Below the pieces are notes generated by a model that searched no databases, was not told the DNA's origin, and saw only the letters and a list, made by a program, of their open reading frames with translations. This document shows, one piece after another, positions 7,256 to 15,904 of a stretch of DNA of 64,000 nucleotides (position 1 is its first letter; each line of letters begins with the position of its first letter). The position numbers and the translations under genes were made by a program. This DNA comes from Merdimmobilis hominis (GTDB taxonomy: Bacteria > Bacillota > Clostridia > Oscillospirales > Ruminococcaceae), in NCBI RefSeq assembly GCF_021109255.1, contig NZ_JAJODG010000002.1; one strand, given 5' to 3'.

Positions 7256-7800
7256 TTACAGCAGGTTTTATGGGGCGCTGCACACCCCCAAACCCCCGTG
7301 GTCCCTTTCTGACGAGAGAAAGGAACCAAAGCTCGCCGGGGAGACCCCGGTCCCCCTATTTGTGCGCCACAATGGGTGCGCTCGGAAAATCTTTCTTAAA
7401 GGTTTCCCCACCTCGAGCAAAAGATTTTTCCGCTGCCGCGGATTCCCTCGCGGGGCTGCAAGAAGCCCACTTTTCGAAATAACCTCACCTAGGCCGAGGG
7501 GGATTTTTAAAGGGGCACAGCCAACTGGCGTTGGCCGTTCGGGATTTTCCTGTGTCGCTAGGGTTGCATTCCCCCTTAAATGCGCTTTGTGGCCGCAAGG
7601 AAAGCAAAGCTTTCCAGCGTGAGAATTGCAAAGCAATTCTCTGAAGCCCAACGGAGTTGGGCTAGGGCTTTATTTCGAAGAAAAAGCCTTGCTCGAGGTC
7701 GTAGGGGCGAGAGCGCCCTACATAGCCAACGAAAGATGGAATCTTGCCCTGAACTGGGAGTGCGGGGTCTGGAAGCCCCGAGAAGTCAAGATTCCATGGG
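7256..7800 (+). repeat. composite intergenic repeat family 1, copy C
   Basis: This occupies most of the gap between ansA and ispD, in which I see no gene. It repeats the block order of copy B with many identical stretches: CCCCCAAACCCCCGTGGTCC, GAGAAAGGAACC, AAGCTCGCCGGGGAGACC, the GGAAAATCTTTC hairpin and CCCTCGCGGGGCTGCAAG. The inverted repeat with arms TTTTTAAAGGGG and CCCCCTTAAA is at 7503-7580, but its centre differs from copies A, B and D. Further hairpins follow (GAATTGCAAAGCAATTC near 7622, AGCCCAACGGAGTTGGGCT near 7645). An AAGATGGAATCTT box near 7734 and a decayed AAGATTCCAT box near 7789 are also present. Confidence 0.82.
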
Positions 7801-7860
7801 AACTCCCTGGAGAAAGGGGGGACAACCCCCGTGAAATAAAACAATCGGAGGTATCGGTTT

Positions 7861-8571
7861 ATGCTCTTTCAAAGGAAAAAACAACGGGGAATGGTCAGCG
7901 CCATTGTGGCGGCGGGAGGGAGCTCCCAGCGGATGGGGGAGAACAAGCTCCTGATGGAGCTTTACGGCATCCCGGTGCTGGCCCGCACCCTTTTGACCTT
8001 GGACGGCTGCCGGGAGATTGATGAAATCATCCTGGTCTGCCGGGAGGAGGACATGGGGGATTACCTGGCCCTCACCGAAGATTATTCCATCCAGAAGATC
8101 AAGACTATCGCCGTAGGGGGGAAGACCCGCCAACAGTCGGTGTTTGCAGGGGTTCGGGCCGCCAGCGAAGACGCGGCTTACTACTGCATCCACGACGGGG
8201 CGCGGCCGCTGGCCTCCCGCCAGGTGATCGCCGGGGTTTTGGAAGCCGCCCAGCGGGAAGGGGCCGCCACTGCCGCCGTCAAGGCGAAAGACACCATCAA
8301 GATCGCGGGGCCCGATGGGTTCATCCTTTCCACCCCAGACCGGGACAGCCTTTACCTGACCCAGACCCCTCAGGTGTTTGAAGCCTCCCTGTACCGGGAG
8401 GCCATGGAGGCCGCCCTCGCCGCCGGAAAGGAGTACACCGACGACTGCCAATTGGTGGAGGCCATCGGCCGGCGGGTCTACCTGGCGGGAGGGGATTATG
8501 CCAACATCAAACTGACCACGCCGGAGGACCAGATCGTTGCCGAAGCCCTTTTGGAATACGCTGGGGAGTAA
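7861..8571 (+). CDS. ispD: 2-C-methyl-D-erythritol 4-phosphate cytidylyltransferase
   Basis: IspD transfers CMP from CTP to methylerythritol phosphate in the non-mevalonate isoprenoid pathway. The 236 residues contain the nucleotide-binding loop SAIVAAGGSSQRMG followed by NKLL, the HDGARPLAS motif near residue 110, and VKAKDTIKI and LTQTPQVFE, all standard. There is a short extra N-terminal basic stretch (MLFQRKKQRGM). GGAGG is 9 bases before the ATG. ispF follows 23 bases downstream, so the two consecutive pathway steps are probably co-transcribed. Confidence 0.95.
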   Translation: MLFQRKKQRGMVSAIVAAGGSSQRMGENKLLMELYGIPVLARTLLTLDGCREIDEIILVCREEDMGDYLALTEDYSIQKIKTIAVGGKTRQQSVFAGVRAASEDAAYYCIHDGARPLASRQVIAGVLEAAQREGAATAAVKAKDTIKIAGPDGFILSTPDRDSLYLTQTPQVFEASLYREAMEAALAAGKEYTDDCQLVEAIGRRVYLAGGDYANIKLTTPEDQIVAEALLEYAGE

Positions 8572-8594
8572 CCCTTTGAAAGGAAGCGCATAGC

Positions 8595-9062
8595 ATGAGA
8601 ATAGGACACGGATATGACGTACACCGGCTCAAACAAGGCCGGAAATTGATTTTGGGCGGGGTGGAGATCCCCTATGGATGGGGGCTGGACGGCCACTCCG
8701 ATGCTGACGTCCTCACCCATGCGGTGATGGACGCCCTCCTGGGGGCGGCAGCCTTGGGGGATATTGGCCAGCATTTCCCCGACACCGACCCCGCTTATCT
8801 GGGGGCGGACAGCATGGCCCTCCTCCGGGAAGTGATCCGCCTGCTGGAGGGGAAAGGATACCGGGTGGGGAACATCGACGCCACCCTTATCGCCCAAAAG
8901 CCCAAGCTCTCCCCCCATCTACCCCAGATGGCGGAGAGGCTTGCCGCAGCCTGCAACATTTCTGCAAATCAGGTCAATGTCAAAGCGACCACCGAAGAAG
9001 GGCTGGGGTTTACCGGATCTTTGGAGGGAATCAGCGCCCACGCGGTCTGCCTCCTGGAATAG
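8595..9062 (+). CDS. ispF: 2-C-methyl-D-erythritol 2,4-cyclodiphosphate synthase
   Basis: IspF cyclises the CDP-methylerythritol phosphate intermediate with loss of CMP. The 155 residues start MRIGHGYDVHRL, in which Asp8 and His10 are the metal ligands of the family. GHSDADVLTHAVMDALLGAA, DIGQHFPDTDP and the C-terminal KATTEEGLGFTG motif are all intact. The length is normal. It is the second gene of the ispD-ispF pair. Confidence 0.97.
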   Translation: MRIGHGYDVHRLKQGRKLILGGVEIPYGWGLDGHSDADVLTHAVMDALLGAAALGDIGQHFPDTDPAYLGADSMALLREVIRLLEGKGYRVGNIDATLIAQKPKLSPHLPQMAERLAAACNISANQVNVKATTEEGLGFTGSLEGISAHAVCLLE

Positions 9063-9134
9063 GCGGATAGGCTGGTTGCTGTCAAACAGCCCCCTTCCCG
9101 CATAGGATGGTAAAAAACAGGAAGGGTGAATAAT

Positions 9135-9353
9135 ATGGGCAAGCCGATGTTAGTGGTGAGCTCCATTACCTATGCCATGAGAGGTCAAAAAATCTTGGAA
9201 AATCACGGAATTCCATCCAGCATTGAACGGGATATCAAAGCGCTGGCCAAATATGGCTGCGGCTATGGCCTCCGGGTCAGCGTCGGAAGCGATCAAACGG
9301 CCAAGGATATTTTGACCAAAGGCGGCATCAGGGTATTGGCTGTCATTGATTAA
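9135..9353 (+). CDS. DUF3343 family protein (putative Se/S carrier-like)
   Basis: This small protein of about 72 residues begins MGKPMLVVSSITYAMRGQKI and carries the conserved RDIKALAKYGCGYGLRV core with one cysteine in a YGCGYGL context. This matches the DUF3343 family, which is described as a putative selenium/sulfur carrier. The ATG is chosen over an in-frame GTG 9 bases earlier because AGGAAGGG is correctly spaced from the ATG. A PLP-dependent cysteine desulfurase lies next downstream beyond a terminator, which supports a role in sulfur or selenium transfer. That role is inferred from the pairing. Confidence 0.78.
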   Translation: MGKPMLVVSSITYAMRGQKILENHGIPSSIERDIKALAKYGCGYGLRVSVGSDQTAKDILTKGGIRVLAVID

Positions 9354-9379
9354 CTGCCGAAAGGCTCCTTTTAGTCATA

Positions 9380-9425
9380 AGGGACGTATCAGTTTTTTTG
9401 AAATTGATACGTCCTTCTTTTATTC
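9380..9425 (+). terminator. rho-independent terminator after the DUF3343 gene
   Basis: GGGACGTATCA and TGATACGTCC form a stem around a T-rich loop, followed by TTCTTTTATT. The carrier-like gene and the desulfurase gene are therefore probably separate transcripts, or are joined only by read-through. Confidence 0.8.
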
Positions 9426-9498
9426 TTTCCGCCGGGCTGCCCGTCCTCAAAAGCAGCTGCCAAGACATACAACACCAAACACAAACAGGAGGGATTTC

Positions 9499-10632
9499 AT
9501 GGTTTACTTTGATAACGCCGCCACCACCTACCCCAAACCCAATGAGGTCATCAAGGCGGTGAACAACGCTTTTGTACATTATGGGGCCAACCCTGGCCGC
9601 AGCGGCCATAAGCTCTCGGTGGACACCGCCCGCCAGGTCTACGAATGCCGGGAGCTGGTGGCGGATTTCTTCGGCTGCAAAAACCCGGAACAGGTGGTTT
9701 TCACCCAGAACTGCACCCACGCCCTCAACCTGGCCATCAAGGGGATACTTCGGGTGGGGGACCACGCCATCATCTCGGACATTGAGCACAACTCGGTGCT
9801 GCGGCCCATCCACACCTTAAAGGAACGGGGAGCCATCGCCTACGACATCGCCCCTATCGATTTAAGCGACGACGTAACGGTGGAAAACTTCCGCCGCTTG
9901 ATCAAGCCGAACACCAAGCTGATCGCCGTCTCCCACGGAAGCAATGTGTTTGGCATCCGCTCCCCCATCGAGAAGCTGGCCAAACTGGCCCATGAAAACG
10001 GCTGCTACTTTTTGGTGGACGCCGCCCAGACCGCCGGCGTGGTGGAGATCGACATGGAGAAGACCGGCATTGACTTTCTATGTGCAGCCGGCCACAAGAG
10101 CCTCTACGGCCCTATGGGAACCGGCATCCTGATCGCAGCAAAAGGGGAGGATTTGTGCACCATTATAGAAGGCGGATCCGGCAGCGCCTCCCTGGACTAC
10201 AACCAGCCGGACTTTATGCCCGATAAGCTGGAGAGCGGCACCCTCAACGCCATCGGCATTGTGGGCCTCAAGGCGGGGATCAACTTTGTCAAATCCATGG
10301 GCATCCCGGCCATCTACAACCATGAGATGAAAATCGCCCGGGAGATTTACTCCCGCATCGCCTGTGAAAAGAACGTACAGCTCTACACCCCTTACCCAGT
10401 GGATGGGGTCCACCTGCCGGTGATCTCTTTCAACATCATCGGCCGGGCAGGGGAGGAGACCGCCCAGCTCCTGGATGAAAAAGGGTACTGCCTGCGGGGC
10501 GGCTACCACTGCGCTCCCTTGGCTCACAAGAAGTTCGGCACCCTGGATACCGGCGCCGCCCGGATCAGCATTGGGGCGTTCAACAACCTGGCCCAGGCCG
10601 CTGGCCTGGCAAGCGAGATCAAAAAGCTGTAG
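9499..10632 (+). CDS. cysteine desulfurase family protein (class V aminotransferase fold)
   Basis: This PLP enzyme of the NifS/CsdA type removes sulfur (or selenium) from cysteine for delivery to acceptors. The 377 residues start MVYFDNAATTYPKP and contain HNSVLRPIHTLK, the VDAAQTAGVVEID strand, the PLP-lysine motif AAGHKSLYGPMGTGIL (about residues 190-206) and the cysteine-containing C-terminal motif LRGGYHCAPLAHK. The downstream small-domain features match group II-like desulfurases. AGGAGGG precedes this ATG; longer frames run through the preceding terminator. The nearest partner candidate is the DUF3343 protein upstream; no IscU or SufU is visible. Confidence 0.92.
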   Translation: MVYFDNAATTYPKPNEVIKAVNNAFVHYGANPGRSGHKLSVDTARQVYECRELVADFFGCKNPEQVVFTQNCTHALNLAIKGILRVGDHAIISDIEHNSVLRPIHTLKERGAIAYDIAPIDLSDDVTVENFRRLIKPNTKLIAVSHGSNVFGIRSPIEKLAKLAHENGCYFLVDAAQTAGVVEIDMEKTGIDFLCAAGHKSLYGPMGTGILIAAKGEDLCTIIEGGSGSASLDYNQPDFMPDKLESGTLNAIGIVGLKAGINFVKSMGIPAIYNHEMKIAREIYSRIACEKNVQLYTPYPVDGVHLPVISFNIIGRAGEETAQLLDEKGYCLRGGYHCAPLAHKKFGTLDTGAARISIGAFNNLAQAAGLASEIKKL

Positions 10633-10710
10633 CGGGATGGGTACTGCACCCGGGAAATGGGAAACCGAAAGAAAAAGTTTACCGTTTCCCGGTTGCAATC
10701 AACCGCAGTT

Positions 10711-10891
10711 ATGGTACAATAATCGCAGGGCGATTATTGAGGAAGAAATCCCTGTCAGGCGGTGCGCCTTCCTGCGGCAGAGCCGCACCGGGATTTTTCC
10801 AGTTTGTGCAGAAGCTATGGTATACCGGCCACAGCGAAGCTGTGCCATTCGAAGAATTGCTTGCAGGGCGATGATTGGGGAAGAAGCCTCC
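10711..10891 (+). repeat. hairpin repeat family 2, copy 1
   Basis: This lies in the ~410-base gap before cdaA, in which no gene is visible. It begins GGTACAATAATCGC, and the hairpin AATAATCGC-AGG-GCGATTATT is followed by GAAGAAATCCC, which can pair with GGGATTTTTCC. It then reads TTTGTGCAGA and a second, related hairpin GGCCACAGCGAAGCTGTGCC, ATTCGAAGAATTGCTTGCAGGGCGA. The same blocks recur at four other sites. Confidence 0.8.
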
Positions 10892-11042
10892 GGCCCATGG
10901 TAAAAAAGCAGCCTCCCATCGCGCCCGCCGGGAAGTGGGGGGACTGTGTGCGTTTTTAGAGGGGGTTCCCGGCGGATCCAAAACAAAACTGCATCCCGTG
11001 CCCGTAAATCGGGGCAGGATGGACAATAGAGGAAGTAGATCA

Positions 11043-11900
11043 ATGAATCTTTGGGAATATGTTCCGAATTTTATCAAAGCGTCCACCCCCATGGACTTGG
11101 TGGATATTTTGGTGGTGGCCTTCCTTGTATACCAGGGCATCAAACTAGTGCGGGAGACCCGGGCCAACCAGTTGATCAAAGGTTTGGGGGCGCTGCTCCT
11201 TTTGTACTTTGTGGCCAGCCAGCTGAAACTGAAAACCCTCAGCTTTTTGATGGGCAACGTGCTGCAGATCGGTGCGGTTGCCCTTTTGGTGGTGTTTCAG
11301 CCGGAACTCCGGCGGGCGCTGGAACAGGTGGGCCGCACCAAAATCCACGGCCTGAGCCTCTTCGGCGGCCCGTCGGACCAGGAGGATGAACAGTCCCGGT
11401 GGAAGACTGCCATCATGGCCATCTGCGAAGGGTGTGCCTCCCTTTCCCGCCAGAAGGTGGGTGCTCTGATCGTCCTGGAGCGGGAGACCCGCTTGGGGGA
11501 GATCATCAAAACCGGCACCATCGTGGATGCCGCCCCATCGGCGGAACTCTTTGGGAACCTGTTTTTCACCAATTCCCCCCTCCACGATGGAGCAGTGGTG
11601 ATGCGGGGCGGCAGGGTGTATGCGGCCGGGTGCTTCTTGCCCCTCTCCCAAAATTATGAGATCAGCCGGGAGATGGGCACCCGCCACCGGGCGGCCCTTG
11701 GCATGAGCGAGAATTCCGATGCAATGGTAGTTGTGGTCTCGGAGGAGACCGGCGTCATCACCGTGGCCCAGAACGGCAGGCTGGAGCGCAACTTCACCAT
11801 TGACCGTCTGGAAAAGGTGCTCTGCGATGGGATACTCCGCGATTCTTCTGAGGATTCCTCTCCCCGCAAGCCCATCTTCTGGAAGGTGAAAAAATCATGA
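11043..11900 (+). CDS. cdaA: diadenylate cyclase CdaA
   Basis: CdaA makes the second messenger c-di-AMP from two ATP at the membrane. The 285 residues have three N-terminal hydrophobic segments (to about residue 85), then a DAC domain with the catalytic NSPLHDGAVVM motif and the GTRHRAALGMSE motif. This is exactly the family pattern. I start at the ATG with AGAGGAAG upstream; the longer frame is repeat sequence. It overlaps cdaR by 4 bases (ATGA). The usual third gene, glmM, is not here. Confidence 0.96.
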   Translation: MNLWEYVPNFIKASTPMDLVDILVVAFLVYQGIKLVRETRANQLIKGLGALLLLYFVASQLKLKTLSFLMGNVLQIGAVALLVVFQPELRRALEQVGRTKIHGLSLFGGPSDQEDEQSRWKTAIMAICEGCASLSRQKVGALIVLERETRLGEIIKTGTIVDAAPSAELFGNLFFTNSPLHDGAVVMRGGRVYAAGCFLPLSQNYEISREMGTRHRAALGMSENSDAMVVVVSEETGVITVAQNGRLERNFTIDRLEKVLCDGILRDSSEDSSPRKPIFWKVKKS

Positions 11901-13162
11901 AATTCAACTTCAAAAACATCAATTTAAAAAAATTGTTTGATAACGACCAGTTTGTCCGCATTTTATCCCTGGTGGTGGCAGTTTTTCTGTGGATGTTCAC
12001 CGTCAACGCGGTGGATTCTGACTCTACCTTGACGGTCCACAATGTCCCAGTGGAGGTTAATGTGGAGGAGAGCGCCCTGGGAAGCATGGGGCTTGACACC
12101 ATCAATGGCCGGGATTACAAGGCCAATGTCACCATCCGGGGCGAGCGCAACGTCATCGGCGGGGTGGAGCCGGAGGACATCCAGGTGTACGCAGTCCTCT
12201 CCAACCTATCGGGCCCAGGCAACTACGATATCCGCCTAGAGGCCCGGGACCGCAACGGCATGGGGTTCACCATCAAATCGGTGGAGCCGAACACTGTCAA
12301 GATGCAGTTTGACCGGCTGGTCACTAAAAAACTGCCGGTGCAGGTGGAACTCACCGGGGTATCCATCCCCGACGGATACCTGCTGGAAAGCGAATCGGTC
12401 AACCCCAGGGAGGTCACCGTCACCGGGCCGGAAGCGGATATGCTCCGGGTGTACCGGTGCGTAGTCAAGGCCGAGGTAAATCGGGAACTGAGCAAAACCG
12501 AGACCATCCGGACGAAAATCGAGCTCCAGGACCAGGATGGCAAGGTGGTGGAATCCAAGTACATCAACCTGGACACCTCCACGGCGGAGGTCACCATCCC
12601 GGTGCTGAAAAAGAAGGAAGTGCCGGTGAAGGTGGAATTCCTCAACGTCCCGCCGGAGTTCCCCTTGGATGAACTGCAATACACCTATTCCCAGGAGACC
12701 ATTGAGATCGCCGGGCCCGAGGAGGACATCGACAATCTGTCGGAAATCCACCTGGGCTACATCGATATGAAGGAGCTGGGGGAATCGGGGGCGTATCCCT
12801 TTGATGTGGAGCTGCCCTCCGGGTTCATCAATGTGGAGAACATCGAGACGGTGGTGGTGGAGTTTGAGGACCACAACCTGACCACCAAGAACTTTATCAT
12901 CCGCAACATCACCGTGATCAACGAACCGGTCAACTACGATATCACCGTCGCCACCCGCAGCATCAGCGGGGTGAAGATGGTGGGCCGCAAGAGCGTCCTC
13001 GGCTCCATGTCCGCCCAGGACATTGTGGCGGAGATCGACGTCTCCGACCGGGAGATCACCAGCGGGCAGATCAAAGTCCCAGTGCGCATCTACGCCCCCA
13101 CCAAAGGGCTTGTCTGGGCCAGCGGAAGCTACGAGGCGATCATCACCATCAAAGAAAAATAA
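11897..13162 (+). CDS. cdaR: CdaR/YbbR-domain regulator of diadenylate cyclase
   Basis: CdaR is a membrane-anchored extracytoplasmic protein that binds CdaA and modulates its activity. The 421 residues have a short basic start, one membrane helix (about residues 22-40, VRILSLVVAVFLWMFTV), then repeated YbbR domains. The repeats show the recurrent pattern of VxVxLTG/RGE blocks and TVTGPEADM or EIAGPEEDI motifs. Translational coupling to cdaA fits a shared complex. A stem follows the gene. Confidence 0.93.
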   Translation: MKFNFKNINLKKLFDNDQFVRILSLVVAVFLWMFTVNAVDSDSTLTVHNVPVEVNVEESALGSMGLDTINGRDYKANVTIRGERNVIGGVEPEDIQVYAVLSNLSGPGNYDIRLEARDRNGMGFTIKSVEPNTVKMQFDRLVTKKLPVQVELTGVSIPDGYLLESESVNPREVTVTGPEADMLRVYRCVVKAEVNRELSKTETIRTKIELQDQDGKVVESKYINLDTSTAEVTIPVLKKKEVPVKVEFLNVPPEFPLDELQYTYSQETIEIAGPEEDIDNLSEIHLGYIDMKELGESGAYPFDVELPSGFINVENIETVVVEFEDHNLTTKNFIIRNITVINEPVNYDITVATRSISGVKMVGRKSVLGSMSAQDIVAEIDVSDREITSGQIKVPVRIYAPTKGLVWASGSYEAIITIKEK

Positions 13163-13170
13163 ACATCCGC

Positions 13171-13206
13171 GAGCCTGTCAGAACAATTTTGGCAGGCTCG
13201 TCCTTG
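13171..13206 (+). terminator. possible weak terminator after cdaR
   Basis: GAGCCTGTCA and TGGCAGGCTC form a stem, but only TCCTTG follows, so termination may be poor. Confidence 0.45.
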
Positions 13207-13262
13207 TATGTGGGGGGATGGCGGCTCCGCCCGCTTTGCCCAGCCCTTAAACGGGCGGAATC

Positions 13263-13352
13263 ATCTTATCATTTCTCGGCTTCGCGTGATAAGATCCCTA
13301 CCCTTACCTCAATATGTGCCGGCGCGGAGCGGCGGAATGGATGATTGGTATG
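13263..13352 (+). promoter_or_regulatory. structured 5' leader repeat (family 3, copy 1) upstream of the FAD protein gene
   Basis: A hairpin with perfect arms ATCTTATCA and TGATAAGAT (13263-13295) is followed after a spacer by TGTGCCGGCGCGGAGCGGC, then GAATGGATGATTGGTATGG, which contains the start codon. The same arrangement, with paired base changes in the first stem, stands before the radical SAM gene at 61.4 kb. In both cases GGATGATT lies where the ribosome binding site should be. Confidence 0.65.
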
Positions 13353-14945
13353 GCCATTGTTGTCACAGGAATCAAAACAGGCATCGGCGACCCCAAGGAC
13401 GCCGCCCTACAGGAGGCCCTGCGCCGACTGAAGCTGGGCAGGGGGGAGGCCGAAGCCCATATCCACAAAGTGTCGGTGGACGCCCGCAAGCGGGGGGAGA
13501 TCCACTTTGTCTCCTCGGTATTGGTGGACCTTTATGATCCAGGCCGGGAAAAATCCCTGGTGGAGCGGCTTCACAACCCCCAGGTCACCTACCGGGAGAG
13601 CTTCCGGCTGGAGGTCCACCATGGGGACAAACCCCTCTTCTCCCGGCCGGTGGTGGTGGGCTTCGGCCCAGCGGGGATGTTCGCCGCCCTTCTCCTGGCC
13701 CGGGAGGGCTTTCGCCCCATCGTCTTGGAGCGGGGCGGCAGCGTGGAGGAACGGGTTCCAGCAGTGGAGGGATTCTGGGCAGGCGGCCTTTTGGACCCGG
13801 TGAGCAACGTCCAGTTTGGAGAAGGGGGTGCCGGCACCTTCTCCGACGGCAAATTGACCACCCGCATCGGCGACCCCCGGTGCGAGTTTATCCTCCGGGA
13901 ACTGGCTGCCCATGGCGCGCCGGAGGAGATTTTAAAACAGGCCAAGCCCCACATCGGCACCGACAAGCTGCGGCTGGTGGTCCGGTCCATCCGGGAGGAG
14001 ATCCTCCGGCTGGGCGGGGAGATCCGCTTCCGGGAGCAGGCCACCGACTTTATTTTAGAAAAGGGTGCCCTCAAAGGGGTGGTCACCTCCCGGGAAACCA
14101 TCCCGACCCAGGCTGTGGTGCTGGCCTTGGGTCACAGCGCCAGGGATACCTTTGCATCCCTCCATCAAAAAGGGGTGACGCTGATCCCCAAGGCCTTTTC
14201 GGTGGGGGTGCGGGCAGAGCAGCTCCAGTCGGTGATCGACCAGGGGCTGTACGGCGACCTGGCCGGCCATCCCGCTTTGCCGGTGGGGGAATACCAGCTC
14301 TCCCACCGCAGGGGGGAACGGGGGGTGTACACCTTCTGCATGTGCCCCGGCGGCCTGGTGGTGCCCTCCTCTTCCGAGGAAGGGGGTATCGTCACCAACG
14401 GGATGAGCGAATACGCCCGGGACCGGCAGAACGCCAATGCGGCGCTGGTTGTATCGGTGGACGGGGCGGATTTTGGCCGGGAGTGGGACGCGGGCATCCG
14501 GTTCCAGCGGGAGCTGGAGCAAAAAGCCTATGCCATAACCGGCAGTTACCGGGCCCCCGCCCAGACTGCTGGCCGGTTCCTGGCGGGGAAGCCGGGTTTG
14601 GAACTGGGGGCGGTGGAACCCTCCTACGCCATCGGGGTGGAGGGGGCAGATTTCGACCGTCTGTTCCCCCCGGTGGTGACCGCCATGCTGCGGGAAGGGC
14701 TCGCCCTCTTCCAGCGCAAACTCCCCGGTTTTGGGGCGGCGGATGTGGTGCTCACCGGCCCGGAGACCCGGACCTCCTCCCCGGTGCGGATTCCCCGAGG
14801 GGAATCCTTGGAAGCGGAAGGGATCTTGGGCCTGTACCCCTGCGGGGAGGGGGCGGGCTACGCCGGGGGGATCGTCTCGGCAGCGGTGGACGGCCTGCGG
14901 GTCGCCCAGCAGATCATTGCAGTCTACAAACCTATGTGGGAGTAA
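13350..14945 (+). CDS. FAD-dependent dehydrogenase-like protein (COG2509 type)
   Basis: This is an uncharacterised flavoprotein with a two-dinucleotide-binding fold. The 531 residues have an N-terminal ~90-residue domain with the DARKRGEIHFV pattern, an FAD-binding motif VVVGFGPAGMFAALLLAREG near residue 103, and the family signature NVQFGEGGAGTFSDGKLTTR. A C-terminal LYPCGEGAGYAGGIVSAA motif closes the FAD site. No substrate is established for the family. I start at the ATG preceded by GGATGATTGGT; an ATG 9 bases upstream is also possible. The PAP2 gene follows after 10 bases and is probably co-transcribed. Confidence 0.9.
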   Translation: MAIVVTGIKTGIGDPKDAALQEALRRLKLGRGEAEAHIHKVSVDARKRGEIHFVSSVLVDLYDPGREKSLVERLHNPQVTYRESFRLEVHHGDKPLFSRPVVVGFGPAGMFAALLLAREGFRPIVLERGGSVEERVPAVEGFWAGGLLDPVSNVQFGEGGAGTFSDGKLTTRIGDPRCEFILRELAAHGAPEEILKQAKPHIGTDKLRLVVRSIREEILRLGGEIRFREQATDFILEKGALKGVVTSRETIPTQAVVLALGHSARDTFASLHQKGVTLIPKAFSVGVRAEQLQSVIDQGLYGDLAGHPALPVGEYQLSHRRGERGVYTFCMCPGGLVVPSSSEEGGIVTNGMSEYARDRQNANAALVVSVDGADFGREWDAGIRFQRELEQKAYAITGSYRAPAQTAGRFLAGKPGLELGAVEPSYAIGVEGADFDRLFPPVVTAMLREGLALFQRKLPGFGAADVVLTGPETRTSSPVRIPRGESLEAEGILGLYPCGEGAGYAGGIVSAAVDGLRVAQQIIAVYKPMWE

Positions 14946-14955
14946 GGAGGCGGCT

Positions 14956-15792
14956 ATGGAACTGGAACTCATCCGATTCATCCAGCAGTTCAGGAGCCCA
15001 GTGCTGGATGCTATTTTCACTGCGGTCACCATGGTGGGGGAGCCCTACTTTGCAGCGGCCGTCCTCACCTGGATTTATTGGAATGTGGACAAGGGGAGGG
15101 GACGTTTTATCGCCTATGGGGTATTCACTTCCCTGGTGATCAACAACGCGGTCAAGGACTTCTTCAAACTGCCCCGGCCCATCGGCCAGGAGGGGATTGT
15201 GAGCCAGCGGGTGGAGACAGCCACCGGCCACTCCTTCCCCAGCGGCCACACCCAGAACACCGCCGCAGTGTTTACCAGTTTGGCCCTGGCTTTTTCCAGC
15301 CGGATATTGGCGGTGCTGACCCCCTTTGCCATCCTGTTGGTGGGGCTTTCCCGGCTGTATCTGGGGGTCCATTACCCCAAGGATGTCCTAGCGGGCGCCC
15401 TCTTAGGGGTGTGCATCCCCCTGGCGCTCCACCGGATCTACCTGAAAACCCGGGATAAACAGCTGCTTATCCTGTTGACCTTTGCCCTTTTGCTGCCAAC
15501 CGTGCTGGTGGGGGATTCCCGGGACTACATCAAGGGGATGGCCCTTTTCTGCGGGTTTGCTTTCGGCTCTCTGCTGGAAGACCGGCTGGTGAGCTTTTCC
15601 ACTGAGGGGCGGCCCGTCATCAAGTGGGCGCGGTACCTTTTGGGCCTGGCCATCCTTGGCGCGGTGGAATTTGGCATGAAGTTCCTTCTGCCCGATGTGG
15701 CCGCCGTGGTGGGGCTGCGGTATTTCTTATTGAGCTTCCTGGGAATGGGGGCTTTGCCTTGGCTGTTCCAGGCCCTGCATCTTTCCTATTAG
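14956..15792 (+). CDS. PAP2-family membrane phosphatase
   Basis: This 278-residue polytopic protein carries the PAP2/vanadium haloperoxidase motifs: KDFFKLPRP, then SFPSGHTQNTAAVF near residue 95, then SRLYLGVHYPKDVLAG near residue 135. They supply the catalytic histidines and arginine for hydrolysing lipid phosphates such as undecaprenyl pyrophosphate or phosphatidic acid. About eight hydrophobic segments follow the active site. AAGGAGG precedes the ATG. The exact lipid substrate cannot be told from sequence. Confidence 0.9.
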   Translation: MELELIRFIQQFRSPVLDAIFTAVTMVGEPYFAAAVLTWIYWNVDKGRGRFIAYGVFTSLVINNAVKDFFKLPRPIGQEGIVSQRVETATGHSFPSGHTQNTAAVFTSLALAFSSRILAVLTPFAILLVGLSRLYLGVHYPKDVLAGALLGVCIPLALHRIYLKTRDKQLLILLTFALLLPTVLVGDSRDYIKGMALFCGFAFGSLLEDRLVSFSTEGRPVIKWARYLLGLAILGAVEFGMKFLLPDVAAVVGLRYFLLSFLGMGALPWLFQALHLSY

Positions 15793-15798
15793 GAAAGA

Positions 15799-15827
15799 TT
15801 GTGTTTTTTCGGCAAAAATGGTAAAAT
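15799..15827 (+). promoter_or_regulatory. promoter of the recJ-rel operon
   Basis: TTGTGT and TAAAAT are 17 bases apart. A small CCAAG-TTTTA-CTTGG hairpin follows in the leader. Confidence 0.6.
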
Positions 15828-15904
15828 AAATAGATAAACACCAAGTTTTACTTGGGATTGAGCGAATTTAGAAGAAACCGCCCCCAAGGGCGTGGGAGGA
15901 AACT

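Noticed and set aside
13880..15139. Long plus-strand frame overlapping the FAD protein gene
   Set aside because: The glycine/arginine-rich, low-complexity translation is typical of a shifted frame; the true frame has full flavoprotein motifs.
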